Part shown: one piece after another, positions 1 through 8,616 of the stretch
How the letters are laid out: each line of letters opens with the position of its first letter
Numbering within the stretch: position 1 is the stretch's first letter
Source of the DNA: Clostridium muellerianum
GTDB taxonomy: Bacteria > Bacillota > Clostridia > Clostridiales > Clostridiaceae
Length of the DNA stretch: 64,000 nucleotides
Direction: 5' to 3'
Assembly (NCBI RefSeq): GCF_012926525.1
Contig: NZ_JABBNI010000047.1
Span: forward strand, 1 to 64,000
Made by a program: the position numbers and the translations under genes
Notes under the pieces: generated by a model
Seen by the model: only the letters and a program-made list of their open reading frames with translations
Databases searched by the model: none
Told to the model about the DNA's origin: nothing

Positions 1-2
1 CT

Positions 3-914
3 AAAGATTTAGAAACTGTTGATAAATATAAATACAAACTCCACTACATCTATCGTGAATTTACTATAGATTTTTTTAAGATGGACTTACATGAACTTTC
101 TTCTAGAGCGATTAACTTTAAGTATAGGAAGTTCAATGCTCACATTATGGGACTTTGCCTTACTTATCACGTAAATCTTAAATTATCTACTAGACAAACA
201 GCTCATGCTATGGAAGAAGTACATGGAATAAAGATTTCACATACCATGGTAGCAAAGTATGCTATGACTGCTGCCGCAGTTATAAAGCCTTTTGTTGATA
301 CCTTTGACTATAAACCTTCTAATATTCTTTCTGCTGATGAAACATATATCAAAGTTAAAGGTATAAGACACTACGTTTGGATTATCATGGATGCTTGTAA
401 AAAGTCCATATTAGGCTATCAAGTATCTGATACTAGAGCTGTAGGTCCTTGTATTCTAACTATGCGTATGGCTTTTGAAAAGTTCAAAACCTTTCCAGGT
501 AAAGCCTTGAAGTTCATTGCAGATGGATATAGTGCATATCCTCTTGCCAGCCAACAATGTAAAATACAAAATGGCTGGGACTTTGATGTTACACAAGTTA
601 TAGGCCTTACTAATGATGATGCTGTATCTGAAGAGTTCCGCTGGGTAAAGCAAATAGTAGAGCGTCTTAATCGCACCTTCAAATCTTCTTACCGTGTTAC
701 ATGTGGTTATGGAAGTGAAAATGGTGCTCTTTACGGCGTTTCTCTTTGGGTTGCCTATTATAATTTTCTACGTCCACATCCTTATAACTACTGGAGACCA
801 CTAAACGAGTTAGAGATTTTAAGCAATGCTGGCAATATGCCAGCCAAATGGCAATTACTTATTTATCTTGGTCAAGAAACCATTCTAAAAATGCAAGAAA
901 ATCCAGTGGCTTAA
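3..914 (+). CDS. DDE transposase, IS6/IS240-like, 5' end outside the window
   Basis: The frame is open from the window edge, so the N terminus is missing; the first internal ATG is at 81, but the upstream codons continue the protein without a stop. Counted from that ATG, the DDE triad is visible as D86 (ADETYIKVKG context), D148 (ADGYSAY) and E194 (QIVERLNRTF), the arrangement of IS6/IS240-type integrase-fold transposases that cut and join DNA ends. Arg is often CGT/CGC, unlike the AGA-rich housekeeping genes, which fits a mobile gene. A structured region follows it (957-1101). The exact IS family cannot be settled without the missing N terminus and element ends. Confidence 0.85.
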   Translation, partial: KDLETVDKYKYKLHYIYREFTIDFFKMDLHELSSRAINFKYRKFNAHIMGLCLTYHVNLKLSTRQTAHAMEEVHGIKISHTMVAKYAMTAAAVIKPFVDTFDYKPSNILSADETYIKVKGIRHYVWIIMDACKKSILGYQVSDTRAVGPCILTMRMAFEKFKTFPGKALKFIADGYSAYPLASQQCKIQNGWDFDVTQVIGLTNDDAVSEEFRWVKQIVERLNRTFKSSYRVTCGYGSENGALYGVSLWVAYYNFLRPHPYNYWRPLNELEILSNAGNMPAKWQLLIYLGQETILKMQENPVA

Positions 915-956
915 ATGCTATTTGTTTTTAGATTTTGAGCCAGAGGCAAATACCCA

Positions 957-1101
957 GCCACCCTACGGGCTTGCCCTTGATGGCGTTACAAATAAATGCT
1001 AAAATGCTGTGAACAAGACGGTGAAATCTATCTGTTTTTGAGTTTCTTCGCCGTCGGTGATAACTTCAGTGCATTTATTTGTCATGCAGTCAAGGGTGGC
1101 G
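957..1101. repeat. Nested inverted repeat downstream of the transposase
   Basis: Outer arms at 974-999 and 1071-1096 are imperfect inverses (both carry the CAAATAAATGC block followed by a CCCTTGA-like block). Inside, GACGGTGAA near 1017 faces TTCGCCGTC near 1047, giving a nested second stem. It probably represents the structured right end of the insertion sequence or a structured RNA overlapping it. No ORF covers it. Confidence 0.5.
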
Positions 1102-1263
1102 ATTATAGCAACCTAATCTTATCTTTGAAAAAATAAGCAACCTCATGAGCTCTTACAAGCATATTTTTTGAGCGTTATTTTTTCATAGCAAACTTTACAC
1201 TATCAAATCGAATATTACAATATTTAGTATAACATACATTTTGAGAAAATAGAATAATTGTAA

Positions 1264-1304
1264 TTTCAAAATGATAAATATATTACTGATTTATCATTTT
1301 GAAA
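1264..1304. repeat. Perfect 16-bp inverted repeat
   Basis: TTTCAAAATGATAAAT at 1264-1279 is exactly inverted at 1289-1304 around a 9-nt loop. It is not followed by a T tract, so it is not an obvious terminator; it may be an operator or a mobile-element remnant. Confidence 0.6.
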
Positions 1305-1451
1305 CTACATCTTCATATCATTATGATAAAAGTGGAAAGAGAAAGTTGAGAATTATAGCTTTAAAGTGTTGGCATAAAAAATGCTCATATATTATGTGAA
1401 TACAGATTTTAAATTTATTTTAATGTCCCTAAACCTAATTTAAACCCTATT

Positions 1452-1497
1452 AAAAAAAGCACTATAGAGAAAGTATATTTCTCTAGGTGTTTTTTTA
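1452..1497. terminator. Hairpin with flanking A and T runs
   Basis: An A-rich run, then TATAGAGAAA paired with TTTCTCTAGG, then a run of seven T. The A run on one side and T run on the other make it able to act in either direction. The transcript it ends is unclear. Confidence 0.5.
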
Positions 1498-1742
1498 TAA
1501 AATTAGTTGCTTTAAATTATAAAATATTTTCAAATGTGTTATTATAAAAGTATGTTTCTATAGTATTTTGCAGGATAATGATGTTTTAATTAAAACTCAA
1601 TAAAAAGTAATTTTAAAATAATTGATAATGATAAAATTTATAGATTGAAATTGCCCAATAATTATGATAGTATTAATAACAATATTTATTACGTTATAGG
1701 AACACAAATGTATTCTTTGTACAAACAGAAATGAGGGGTTTT

Positions 1743-2180
1743 ATGAATAATAAGCATTTAATAATTGACACAAAAATTCTTCCAGAGGTATTTATAAAAG
1801 TTGTAAAATTAAAGGAATTATTAAGAAACGGAAGAGTAAAGGATATTTCTGAAGGGGTAAAGGAGGTAGGAATAAGTAGAAGTACTTACTATAAATACAA
1901 AGATTGTGTATTTACTTTGTCTGAGGGAATAACAGGACACAAAGTTACATTAGGACTGGTTCTTGCGCACGAAGCAGGTACTTTATCCAAAATACTTGAT
2001 AAAATAGCTTTAAGAAGAGGAAATATACTTACAATCAATCAAGATATTCCTATAAATAATGTAGCAAGTGTTACTATAACTTTTGATGCATCTAAATTAG
2101 AAATTGAAGTTAATGATTTACTTGAAGAACTTAGATCAATTAATGGTGTTGTAAAAATAGATTTAGTAGCAGTAGAATAG
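1743..2180 (+). CDS. pheB: ACT-domain protein of the PheB/UPF0735 family
   Basis: A 145-residue protein. The ATG at 1743 is preferred over an in-frame ATG at 1731 because GAGGGG lies 4 to 5 bases before it. The N-terminal third carries a helix-turn-helix-like patch (VGISRSTYYKYKD) and the C-terminal half has the ACT-domain pattern of alternating strands (SVTITFDASKLEIEVNDLLEEL, then INGVVKIDLVAVE). PheB-type proteins are linked to aromatic amino acid or homoserine metabolism, but the ligand and target are not established. It stands alone here, followed by a long palindrome. Confidence 0.75.
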   Translation: MNNKHLIIDTKILPEVFIKVVKLKELLRNGRVKDISEGVKEVGISRSTYYKYKDCVFTLSEGITGHKVTLGLVLAHEAGTLSKILDKIALRRGNILTINQDIPINNVASVTITFDASKLEIEVNDLLEELRSINGVVKIDLVAVE

Positions 2181-2211
2181 ATAGAAATTAAAAAATGTGG
2201 CACAACTGTGA

Positions 2212-2475
2212 GTAACCGAAGAAACGTTAAGCTGTATTTCAGCTGATATATGTTGTGCAGAAACACTCGCTTCATTTAAGAAGTTCTAATGCCTGAGATA
2301 TTAAAAAATGCCTACCTCCTCAAATGTGACCTCCTGTCACTTTCGGAGCTTTTGCCGTCCTGGCAAAAATCACGTCATTTTTCAATATCTCAAGCATAAG
2401 AACTTCTAAAATTTGCTCGAATGTTCCTGCACAACATATATCAGCCTTCATACAGCTTAACGTTTCTTCTTACTT
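2212..2475. repeat. About 260-bp imperfect palindrome (type D)
   Basis: Outer arm 2219-2268 (GAAGAAACGTTAAGCTGTAT, then a CTGATATATGTTGTGCAG block) is inverted at 2414-2470. A second pair of arms, 2278-2311 and 2373-2408, carries AAGTTCT, then GAGATATT, then AAAAATG and its inverse. The centre holds two short hairpins (GTGACctcctGTCAC and TTTGCCgtccTGGCAAA). No ORF spans it. It sits about 30 bases after the upstream stop codon and resembles a non-autonomous palindromic element. Confidence 0.7.
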
Positions 2476-2616
2476 CAGTTTACATATATACTATTATCTT
2501 AAAAACGTAGCTTTCATAATAATTATTTTTTATTTAAGGTTTTAATATAATGTTGAAATATGACCTTAAAAAATTATAGGTGGAATTATAAACCCATAAT
2601 TCGTGATATATGAATA

Positions 2617-2787
2617 TTATGAATCAGTCCACTCTTCTCTTAAAATTGCCATAACAATCTTATCATGAAAATTTCCTTCCCTATAAAATGCTTGTTTCAT
2701 AATTCCTTCTGTTTTAAATTTTGCTTTTTTATATGCCTTGATTGCGCCTATATTTTTTTCAGAAGCAGTAAGCATAATTCTATTTAA
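2617..2787 (-). pseudogene. C-terminal remnant of a GNAT N-acetyltransferase
   Basis: On the minus strand about 56 codons encode the C-terminal end of a GNAT enzyme: NIGAIKAYKKAKFKTEG followed by GNFHDKIVMAILREEW, the usual acetyl-CoA-side helix and last strands. The N-terminal two thirds, including most of the acetyl-CoA pyrophosphate loop, are absent. The break coincides with the end of a repeat (2786-2822) that recurs at 35034-35070, so a repeat end is joined to a truncated gene. It is unlikely to be functional. Confidence 0.7.
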
Positions 2788-2822
2788 TGCGGACTCCACC
2801 TAAAAAGTTGTGTCGCAATATG
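2786..2822. repeat. Solo end of repeat family C
   Basis: The block AATGCGGACTCCACCTAAAA and the following AGTTGTGTCGCAATAT match the right end of the full family C palindrome at 34910-35070 with about one difference (TGTG against TGCG). Only this end is present, at the junction with the truncated GNAT gene. Confidence 0.7.
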
Positions 2823-2824
2823 CT

Positions 2825-4228
2825 TTATTTATCATCTTTCATTATATACTCTATAAGAGTTCTTGCAGGTAAAGCATTAGAACCTTTGTCATAAGGGGCT
2901 GTAGCTTTTGAACTGTAAGCACAACCTGCTATATCAATATGAGCAAAGTTTATGTCCTCACAAAAACTTTGTAAAAACATACCACCTATTATAGCTCCAC
3001 ATTTGCCCGATGAATTTTTAATGTCTGCTGCTTCTGATTTTAATTCATTCATGTATTCTATATTGTTAGGTAGCCTCCAAAAATTCTCACCTACGCGTTT
3101 TCCGCAGTTTATGATATCGGAGGCAAGTTCATTAGAATTACTTAAAAGTCCTATATTAATATCTCCAAGGAAATTAGAACAAGAACCTGTAAGTGTAGCT
3201 ATGTCTATTATAGTTGTAGATCCAAGTTCCTTTGCGTAGGATATAGCATCGCATAAAATAAGTCTTCCTTCAGCATCTGTACTTGTTACTTCAACAGTTT
3301 TCCCACTGTATGTAGTTATTACATCACCAGGTTTATACGCACAGCCTGAAGGCATATTTTCTACTACGGGAATTAAAGCTAGTATATTCTTTTTAGGTTT
3401 CAATGCAGATATACATTTCATTACAGCTAAAACTGATGCGGCACCTGCCATGTCTGATATCATATCTGCCATTCCTTTTGAAGATTTTAAGGAAATACCA
3501 CCACTGTCAAAAGTAACACCTTTTCCAATTAAGGATAGAATTTTCTTATCTTTGGGGTTTCCAAAATACTGCATGACAATAAGCCGTGGATTAAGGACAC
3601 TTCCTTTACCTACGCTGCATATGCAATTCATACCTAATTGCTTTAACATATATTTGTCCAGTATTTCAATGTCTAAATTTTCGTGCTTAGCAATATTTTC
3701 GGATTGCTGGGCAAGGTATTTTGGAGTTATATAGTTGCCTGGCATGTTAACCAGCTGACGTGAAAAGTTAATATTTCGACCTATCGTTAAACCTTTGTTT
3801 ATAGAATCCGTGGATTTTGAAATTATATTTATGTTTTTAAGTTTAATTTTATTTTCTACCTTTTTTACTCCATTATATTTATATAAAGAAATTTCAAGAC
3901 TTTCGGCTATAGTATAGTTAAAATCCGTTGTAAAGGTAGGTAATACATCTAATTCAGTTAATGAATTTTTTAATTTTAATATAGCATGACCTAAAGTTTT
4001 GAAAAGTTTTACTGAATTGAATTCTTCTGTAGTACCTAGTCCAAGCACAAAAATATTTTTATATTTACATTTCCCTAAAGTATTAATGCACTCCAGTTCT
4101 TTATCCTCCCCTGTGTTTTCAGAAAATTGTAATATAGATTTGATGTTTTCTGGATAGTTCATTTCAAAATTTTTAAATTTAAAAATCAGTAAATTAGAAT
4201 AAGTCTTATTGTCCGATACACTTATCAT
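2825..4228 (-). CDS. Leucyl aminopeptidase, peptidase family M17
   Basis: 467 residues, the normal length for cytosolic M17 aminopeptidases, which release N-terminal residues from peptides with two metal ions as hexamers. All expected ligands are visible with the E. coli PepA spacing: K236, D241, D259, D318 and E320, plus the catalytic-type K248 and R322. The usual NTDAEGRL signature reads STDAEGRL, a mild change outside the ligands. The N-terminal macro-like domain is divergent, as is normal. It is encoded opposite to its neighbours, with GGGGGG before the start, and is monocistronic. Confidence 0.93.
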   Translation of the reverse strand: MISVSDNKTYSNLLIFKFKNFEMNYPENIKSILQFSENTGEDKELECINTLGKCKYKNIFVLGLGTTEEFNSVKLFKTLGHAILKLKNSLTELDVLPTFTTDFNYTIAESLEISLYKYNGVKKVENKIKLKNINIISKSTDSINKGLTIGRNINFSRQLVNMPGNYITPKYLAQQSENIAKHENLDIEILDKYMLKQLGMNCICSVGKGSVLNPRLIVMQYFGNPKDKKILSLIGKGVTFDSGGISLKSSKGMADMISDMAGAASVLAVMKCISALKPKKNILALIPVVENMPSGCAYKPGDVITTYSGKTVEVTSTDAEGRLILCDAISYAKELGSTTIIDIATLTGSCSNFLGDINIGLLSNSNELASDIINCGKRVGENFWRLPNNIEYMNELKSEAADIKNSSGKCGAIIGGMFLQSFCEDINFAHIDIAGCAYSSKATAPYDKGSNALPARTLIEYIMKDDK

Positions 4229-4380
4229 AAAACATTCCCCCCTAGAAAAATATATAAATATGATATCATATTTTTATAGTAAATGTTTACATGTTTTATA
4301 AAATAAAAGGAATTTAAAATCTAATGTAGAATTTCTAAATTAAACAGAGTTTTTTAAATGTAAATTAAAGAGGTGAATTT

Positions 4381-4887
4381 ATGTTAGATATTGAAGTGAA
4401 ATTTCATGATATAGAAATATCCAATATAAATAAAGAAGATTTAGAACAGGTACAAAAGTGGATGGAACTTCAAAAAAGTTTTTTACGTGAAGAAACTGAT
4501 GCAGATGATTTAAAGGAAAGATTTTTAGAAAGTTATATTAGCGAGTGTGAATTTTTCTTGAAGATAAATAAAAACTCCAAGTTAATAGGTATTTTAAAAG
4601 GAAGATTAGAATTTAAAAATCCAAGTGAAGCCTGGATATGGTTTTTCTACCTTGATGATAATTATAGAAATACAGAACTTACTAATGCAACTGCAAGAAA
4701 TATTATGAAGTATTTTTATAGTGAGTATGGAGTTAATATATTTTTAACTAGAATAATAAAAGATGATATAGAGAGTATAAATTTTTGGAAAGGCTTAGAA
4801 TTTAAAAGTATAAGAATTGTAAAAAACTTTTATAAAATTCATGATGAGTATAAGGATATGATAATTATGAAAAAAGTTGGAATATAG
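4381..4887 (+). CDS. GNAT family N-acetyltransferase
   Basis: 168 residues behind AAAGAGGTG. The GNAT fold is recognisable from the C-terminal part (SINFWKGLEFKSIRIVKNFYKIHDEY), and the central AWIWFFYLDDNYRNTELTNATARNIM stretch resembles strand 4 and the acetyl-CoA loop of the family, although the R/QxxGxG/A motif is poorly kept. The substrate cannot be predicted. It lies upstream of the SPOR-like gene with a 72-bp gap and may be co-transcribed with it. Confidence 0.7.
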   Translation: MLDIEVKFHDIEISNINKEDLEQVQKWMELQKSFLREETDADDLKERFLESYISECEFFLKINKNSKLIGILKGRLEFKNPSEAWIWFFYLDDNYRNTELTNATARNIMKYFYSEYGVNIFLTRIIKDDIESINFWKGLEFKSIRIVKNFYKIHDEYKDMIIMKKVGI

Positions 4888-4959
4888 TTCTTTTATAGGA
4901 ATAAATTTTCCTGCACCTAAATATTAATAATGTAGAACATTTAATTTAGGGGTGAGAAA

Positions 4960-5688
4960 ATGAAATACACACGATATGATTTAAAAAAGAAAAAGGATAG
5001 TAAAACTTTCATTCTGCTTATATTTTTGATACTTGTTTTAGCTTTTTTATTTGCAACTATAATTTTTCAGGTTTTTACAACAGATTATAATAGTGGAAAA
5101 GATTCAAAGAATGAAATGAGTACTGTGCAAAACACTTCAAATCAAAAAAATCAGAAGAACACAATAGGTAAAGAAAATTCTCAGGAAATTAAGTTTATAG
5201 TTGTACAGGGAGGAATATACCAGAACAAGGATAATGTTGAAACAGAAAAAAACTTATTAAATCCTTATGGTACTCCGTTTACTGTAACTGAGGATAATAA
5301 AACTAGAGTATTACTTGGTATATATGCTGAGGATCAAGGTGAAAAAATTGTAAAATCGCTTAACGATCAGAAAGTTGATAATTCTAAAATGGTATTTACG
5401 ATAAATAAAACAGATGTATGTGATGCAGAAATAGCTGAATTAGTAAGCGCGGACATACAAATACTAAACAAACTTTCAGAAAAGGATGTTAAAGCTATAC
5501 AAACAGCAGATTTGAAAAAGTGGTGTTTAACCCTTAAAAATGTAAGCAACAGTAGTAAAAATGCAGATGTATTAAACCAATTTAAAAATTATGTAAATAA
5601 AATGCCAAAAGAAATTTCTAAAGATAAAGCAGGGGAAAATTACAGTTATTTATATGAAGTATTAAAAAAAGTAGGAAGCAAAAAATAA
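4960..5688 (+). CDS. Membrane-anchored protein with SPOR-like C-terminal domain
   Basis: 242 residues. A basic N terminus is followed by one membrane helix (residues about 17-42), a polar N/Q/S/K-rich linker to about residue 78, and a domain beginning IKFIVVQGGIYQNKDNVE that looks like a SPOR fold (QxG near the first strand, then a TPFTV strand and an RVLLGIYAEDQGEKIVKSL helix). SPOR domains bind denuded peptidoglycan at division or sporulation septa. The position upstream of maf and mreBCD fits an envelope role. The SPOR assignment is by pattern only. Confidence 0.65.
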   Translation: MKYTRYDLKKKKDSKTFILLIFLILVLAFLFATIIFQVFTTDYNSGKDSKNEMSTVQNTSNQKNQKNTIGKENSQEIKFIVVQGGIYQNKDNVETEKNLLNPYGTPFTVTEDNKTRVLLGIYAEDQGEKIVKSLNDQKVDNSKMVFTINKTDVCDAEIAELVSADIQILNKLSEKDVKAIQTADLKKWCLTLKNVSNSSKNADVLNQFKNYVNKMPKEISKDKAGENYSYLYEVLKKVGSKK

Positions 5689-5754
5689 TAATTTAGAAAA
5701 ACAGATTTTAAAAAGTTATTTTTAGCTTATTGTAAAATATAAATGTATACAGAT

Positions 5755-5803
5755 AAAAGCTATGAAACCAAGGTGCTAAAATGCATGGAGTTTCATAGCT
5801 TTT
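5755..5803. terminator. Long hairpin, probable terminator
   Basis: AAAAGCTATGAAAC at 5755-5768 pairs with GTTTCATAGCTTTT at 5790-5803, a perfect 14-bp stem with flanking A and T ends, 66 bases after the SPOR-like gene. The T run is only four long. Confidence 0.6.
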
Positions 5804-6009
5804 AAAATTGAAAGTAGGATTCCATCATTAAATATTATATATTGTTATTTTAAGACAACCTATTTGTATATTTGTGATAAAATTATAAAATCTATTATAT
5901 TTTGATCTATTATATTAAAATTTTTTTAAACAATACTATGATGGACTTGTTTATGCTTTTATTAAATGATAAACTATACTAGATATGTGATTAAGGTAGG
6001 GGATTTATT
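5804..6009 (+). promoter_or_regulatory. Leader and possible promoter of the maf-mre operon
   Basis: AT-rich, no ORF. The best candidate is a TATACT -10 at 5975-5980 with TTATGC about 18 bases upstream; a match this weak is common in such AT-rich DNA. The ribosome binding site TAGGGGAT sits at about 5996-6003. Confidence 0.35.
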
Positions 6010-6270
6010 TTGAGAGGGGCTGAAAAAAGTATAAGTTTTTTGTGGTTTATAATATTCCTAGGAGCGGTATGTGGAAGCCTTATAGGCGATATACTAGGGA
6101 ATAATTTAAGCTTTTTGAGTTTTTTGAGAAATTCTTATACTATAGGAACGTCTACACCAATTTCATTAAATCTTAAAGTTATGATTGTAACTTTAGGACT
6201 AAACTTTAATATTAATATTATGACTATAATTGGCATAATTATGGCTATAATATTATATAAAAGACATTAG
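6010..6270 (+). CDS. DUF4321 small membrane protein
   Basis: 86 residues from a TTG start placed by the TAGGGGAT site just upstream. Two hydrophobic segments (residues about 10-30 and 52-82) frame a short loop with [13 protein letters not shown], the layout of the DUF4321 family that is regularly found just before maf in Clostridia. Its function is unknown. It is 11 bases from maf and clearly in the same operon. Confidence 0.75.
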   Translation: MRGAEKSISFLWFIIFLGAVCGSLIGDILGNNLSFLSFLRNSYTIGTSTPISLNLKVMIVTLGLNFNINIMTIIGIIMAIILYKRH

Positions 6271-6281
6271 GAAGGTATATA

Positions 6282-6857
6282 ATGGATATTATTTTAGCAT
6301 CAGCTTCCATTAGAAGACAGGAACTGATAAAAAGATTAACAAATGATTTTACAGTACTCGTAAGCGATTTTGATGAAAGTACTGTTGAATTTAAAAATGA
6401 TTGTGCGGCCTATGTTATGGACATAGCACAGGGAAAAGCCCAGTGGGTTAAAAATAAAGTTAAAAATCAAGCTTTAATTATAGGTTGTGATACCATTGTG
6501 TCTTTCAATGGAAAAGTACTAGGAAAACCTAAAAGCGATGAAGATGCTTTTAATACACTTAAGATGTTAAGCGGAAATATTCATGAAGTATATTCTGGAT
6601 TAACATTACTAGATAGCTTCTCGGGAAACATAAAAAAAGACTTTGTCTGTACAAGAGTGAAATTTTCACCTTTATCAGATGAAGAAATTAAAAAGTACAT
6701 AGAAACAGGAGAACATAAGGATAAAGCGGGTTCCTATGGCATTCAAGGTTATGGAGGAATTTTTGTTGAAGAAATTCACGGTTGCTATTATAATGTTGTA
6801 GGACTTCCTTTAAATAAATTGTCAAAAATGTTAAAAGGGATGGGGGTAAATCTATAG
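6282..6857 (+). CDS. maf: Maf nucleotide pyrophosphatase
   Basis: 191 residues, the usual length. Maf enzymes hydrolyse non-canonical or canonical nucleoside triphosphates to monophosphates and are associated with septum control. The N-terminal [13 protein letters not shown] substrate motif, GCDTIV with the catalytic Asp, GKVLGKPKS and GSYGIQG are all present. RBS GGAAGG precedes the ATG. It lies between DUF4321 and radC, the common firmicute order. Confidence 0.93.
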   Translation: MDIILASASIRRQELIKRLTNDFTVLVSDFDESTVEFKNDCAAYVMDIAQGKAQWVKNKVKNQALIIGCDTIVSFNGKVLGKPKSDEDAFNTLKMLSGNIHEVYSGLTLLDSFSGNIKKDFVCTRVKFSPLSDEEIKKYIETGEHKDKAGSYGIQGYGGIFVEEIHGCYYNVVGLPLNKLSKMLKGMGVNL

Positions 6858-6871
6858 AGGGAGTTTAATTA

Positions 6872-7558
6872 ATGGAACAAACATTGAAGATTATGGATTT
6901 ACCTGAAAATGAAAGGCCTAGAGAAAGACTATTAAGATATGGTTCGCAAAGTCTATCAAATGCTGAACTTTTAGCTATAATATTAGGATCTGGTACTAGA
7001 AAAGAAAATGTACTAACTTTAAGCAGCAGAGTTATAAAAGAAACTGGAGGCTTAAATGGTCTTTTAAAATCAACAGTAGAGGATTTTATGAATCTTAGTG
7101 GGATTGGAGAAGCAAAAGCAGCACAACTTATGGCGTTATTAGAACTTTCTAAAAGATTTAAATCCTTTAGAGATGGAGAACAGTATAAGATATCTAAACC
7201 TAAAGATGCAGCAGAACTTGTTATGGAAGAAATGAAAAACTTTAAACAGGAGCATTTAAAGGTTATTATGTTAAATACAAAAAATGTTGTGATGTTTATT
7301 AAAGATGTGTCCGTTGGAAGCTTGAATTCATCTATAGTTCATCCAAGGGAAGTGTTTTGTGATGCTATAAGAAAAAATAGTGCTTTTATAATTGTGTGTC
7401 ATAATCATCCATCAGGAGATCCACATCCTAGCAATGAGGATATAAGTGTAACAAATAGATTAAAGGAATGTGGTAAACTTTTGGGCATAGAGCTTTTAGA
7501 CCATTTAATTATAGGTAATGGAAAGTACATTAGCTTAAAAGAAAAAGGAATAGTGTAA
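6872..7558 (+). CDS. radC: RadC family JAB-domain protein
   Basis: 228 residues. The N-terminal part has a helix-hairpin-helix-like region (NLSGIGEAKAAQLMAL), and the C-terminal JAB/MPN metalloprotease-like domain carries the full HNHPSGDPHPSNED zinc motif near residues 173-186. The cellular role is not settled despite the DNA-repair name. It follows maf by 14 bp and precedes mreB. Confidence 0.93.
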   Translation: MEQTLKIMDLPENERPRERLLRYGSQSLSNAELLAIILGSGTRKENVLTLSSRVIKETGGLNGLLKSTVEDFMNLSGIGEAKAAQLMALLELSKRFKSFRDGEQYKISKPKDAAELVMEEMKNFKQEHLKVIMLNTKNVVMFIKDVSVGSLNSSIVHPREVFCDAIRKNSAFIIVCHNHPSGDPHPSNEDISVTNRLKECGKLLGIELLDHLIIGNGKYISLKEKGIV

Positions 7559-7593
7559 AGTTTGAAGTGTAAAGGTTGAAAGGAGAAAATAAA

Positions 7594-8604
7594 ATGGGAT
7601 TTTTTGGAATATCTAGAGATATGGGAATTGATTTAGGAACAGCTAATACTTTAATATATGTTAAGGGAAAAGGTATTGTACTTAGTGAGCCATCAGTTGT
7701 GGCAATAAATAGTGATGTTAAGAAGGTTCTTGCTGTTGGTGAAGAAGCAAAGCAAATGATAGGAAGAACTCCAGGAAATATAGTAGCAATAAGACCATTA
7801 AAAGATGGTGTAATAGCTGACTACGATGTTACTCAAACTATGCTTAAAAAGTTCATAGAAAAAGTAAGTCCTAAGTCTGCATTTACAAGCCCAAGAATAG
7901 TTATATGTTTTCCATCAGGAGTTACTGAAGTTGAAAAAAGAGCTATAGACGAAGCAACAAAGCAGGCAGGTGCTAGAGAAGTATTACTTATGGAAGAACC
8001 TATGGCAGCTGCTATAGGAGCAGGACTTCCAGTAAATGAACCAACAGGAAGCATGATAGTAGATATCGGAGGAGGTACTACTGAAGTTGCAATAATATCT
8101 CTTGGTGGTATTGTTACAAGCAAGTCTTTAAGAGTAGCTGGAGATGAATTAGATCACGCTATTATAAATTATATTAAGAAAGAATATAGTCTTATGATAG
8201 GAGAAAGAACAGCAGAAAATGTTAAGATAAACTTAGGTTCAGCTTTTGATATTGGAGAAGATGAAACTATGGAGATAAAAGGAAGAGATTTAATATCAGG
8301 TCTTCCTAAAGTTGTAAACATTACTGAAAGTGAAGTAAGAGAAGCTTTAAAAGAGCCAGTATCTCAAATAATAGATTCTATTAAAACTACTTTAGAAAAA
8401 ACACCACCTGAACTTGCTTCCGATGTTATGGATAAAGGAATTATGCTTGCAGGAGGCGGTGCAATGCTTAAAGGATTGGATCAGCTTATAAATAAAGAAA
8501 CCCATATGCCTGTTCATATAGCAGAATCTCCTCTTGATTGTGTTGCACTTGGTGCAGGAAAAGCATTAGATACTATTGACAAAATAATAGCTAGCAGAAA
8601 ATAG
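7594..8604 (+). CDS. mreB: Rod shape-determining actin homologue MreB
   Basis: 336 residues. The ATG at 7594 is chosen because AAAGGAG lies seven bases upstream; a longer frame from 7576 would read through that site. The actin-fold phosphate loops are present ([19 protein letters not shown] at the N terminus, then [13 protein letters not shown]). MreB polymerises beneath the membrane and directs the elongation machinery, including RodA and PBP2, both encoded nearby. Confidence 0.97.
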   Translation: MGFFGISRDMGIDLGTANTLIYVKGKGIVLSEPSVVAINSDVKKVLAVGEEAKQMIGRTPGNIVAIRPLKDGVIADYDVTQTMLKKFIEKVSPKSAFTSPRIVICFPSGVTEVEKRAIDEATKQAGAREVLLMEEPMAAAIGAGLPVNEPTGSMIVDIGGGTTEVAIISLGGIVTSKSLRVAGDELDHAIINYIKKEYSLMIGERTAENVKINLGSAFDIGEDETMEIKGRDLISGLPKVVNITESEVREALKEPVSQIIDSIKTTLEKTPPELASDVMDKGIMLAGGGAMLKGLDQLINKETHMPVHIAESPLDCVALGAGKALDTIDKIIASRK

Positions 8605-8616
8605 TATATAAAGAAT

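Larger units (their letters stand above)
1102..1742. other. Intergenic stretch with two hairpins, no gene seen
   Basis: This AT-rich stretch has no supported coding region. It holds a perfect 16-bp inverted repeat (264-279 and 289-304 of the second kilobase, i.e. 1264-1304, with a 9-nt loop) and a terminator-like hairpin at about 1452-1497. No clear promoter for the downstream ACT-domain gene could be fixed. Confidence 0.5.

Noticed and set aside
2039-2275. Minus-strand frame opposite the ACT-domain gene
   Set aside because: It is a shadow of the ACT gene running into a palindrome, with no ribosome site.
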